Of a DNA stretch of 64,000 bases, positions 58,087-64,000 are shown one piece after another. The stretch covers positions 33,108 to 97,107 of the forward strand of contig MU831913.1 of the NCBI GenBank assembly GCA_029204225.1, read 5' to 3'. The notes under the pieces were generated by a model. That model made no database searches and was not told where the DNA came from. It worked only from the letters and a program-made list of their open reading frames with translations. Source of the stretch: Diphasiastrum complanatum. Lineage: Eukaryota > Streptophyta > Lycopodiopsida > Lycopodiales > Lycopodiaceae. A program made the position numbers and the translations under genes. Numbering within the stretch: the stretch's first letter is position 1; every line of letters begins with the position of its first letter.

Positions 58087-64000
<5,914 letters not shown>

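Overview
This is nuclear DNA from a flowering plant. One host gene is clearly recognisable: a TRAPP complex subunit 3 (BET3) gene with plant-type exon/intron structure on the + strand from 58,087 to the right edge, where its fifth exon starts 40 bases before the window ends. Almost everything else is nested, broken transposable elements. Ty1/copia primer-binding sites, Ty3/gypsy gag and integrase pieces, a CACTA element, a LINE, long AT-rich intergenic DNA and several (GA)n microsatellites all fit an angiosperm with a repeat-rich genome. The species cannot be named from the sequence.

Layout. 1-7,100: two copies of a ~1.6-2.3 kb duplicated unit, with a gypsy gag remnant between them and a near-perfect 394-bp tandem duplication at the end of copy 2. 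8,200-16,300: a small TRIM-like LTR carrying a tRNA-like sequence, abutting a 1.34-kb copia LTR and a minus-strand copia element that is interrupted by gypsy gag, gypsy RT and coiled-coil ORF pieces. 16,300-24,700: copia LTR debris, an unrecognised 244-aa ORF whose 5' part is repeated head-to-head, and a ~4.6-kb inverted repeat of copia-derived sequence centred on a perfect 142-bp palindrome. 24,700-28,700: LTR-like sequence, a 1.5-kb unit with direct terminal repeats and a 290-codon ORF, then small tandem repeats.

28,750-41,500: the most unusual region. A thrice-repeated AT-rich upstream module leads into a plus-strand gene set: two unknown ORFs, a PIF1-family helicase, and a small intron-containing gene for a GIY-YIG nuclease. 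I cannot match this combination to a standard plant transposon class. The helicase is broken by a stop, a 28-bp duplication and a 3,475-bp CACTA element with a TAC target-site duplication.

42,900-56,850: copia and gypsy remnants. Two gypsy-type elements in opposite orientations, back to back, carry gag followed by a large non-pol accessory ORF. A third gypsy tail has a chromodomain-like C-terminus, a polypurine tract and an LTR. 56,850-64,000: the BET3 gene, with a (GA)n tract in its leader and a 5'-truncated, antisense LINE inside its 4.5-kb fourth intron, flanked on both sides by (GA)n. All calls come from reading the sequence; no database search was possible.
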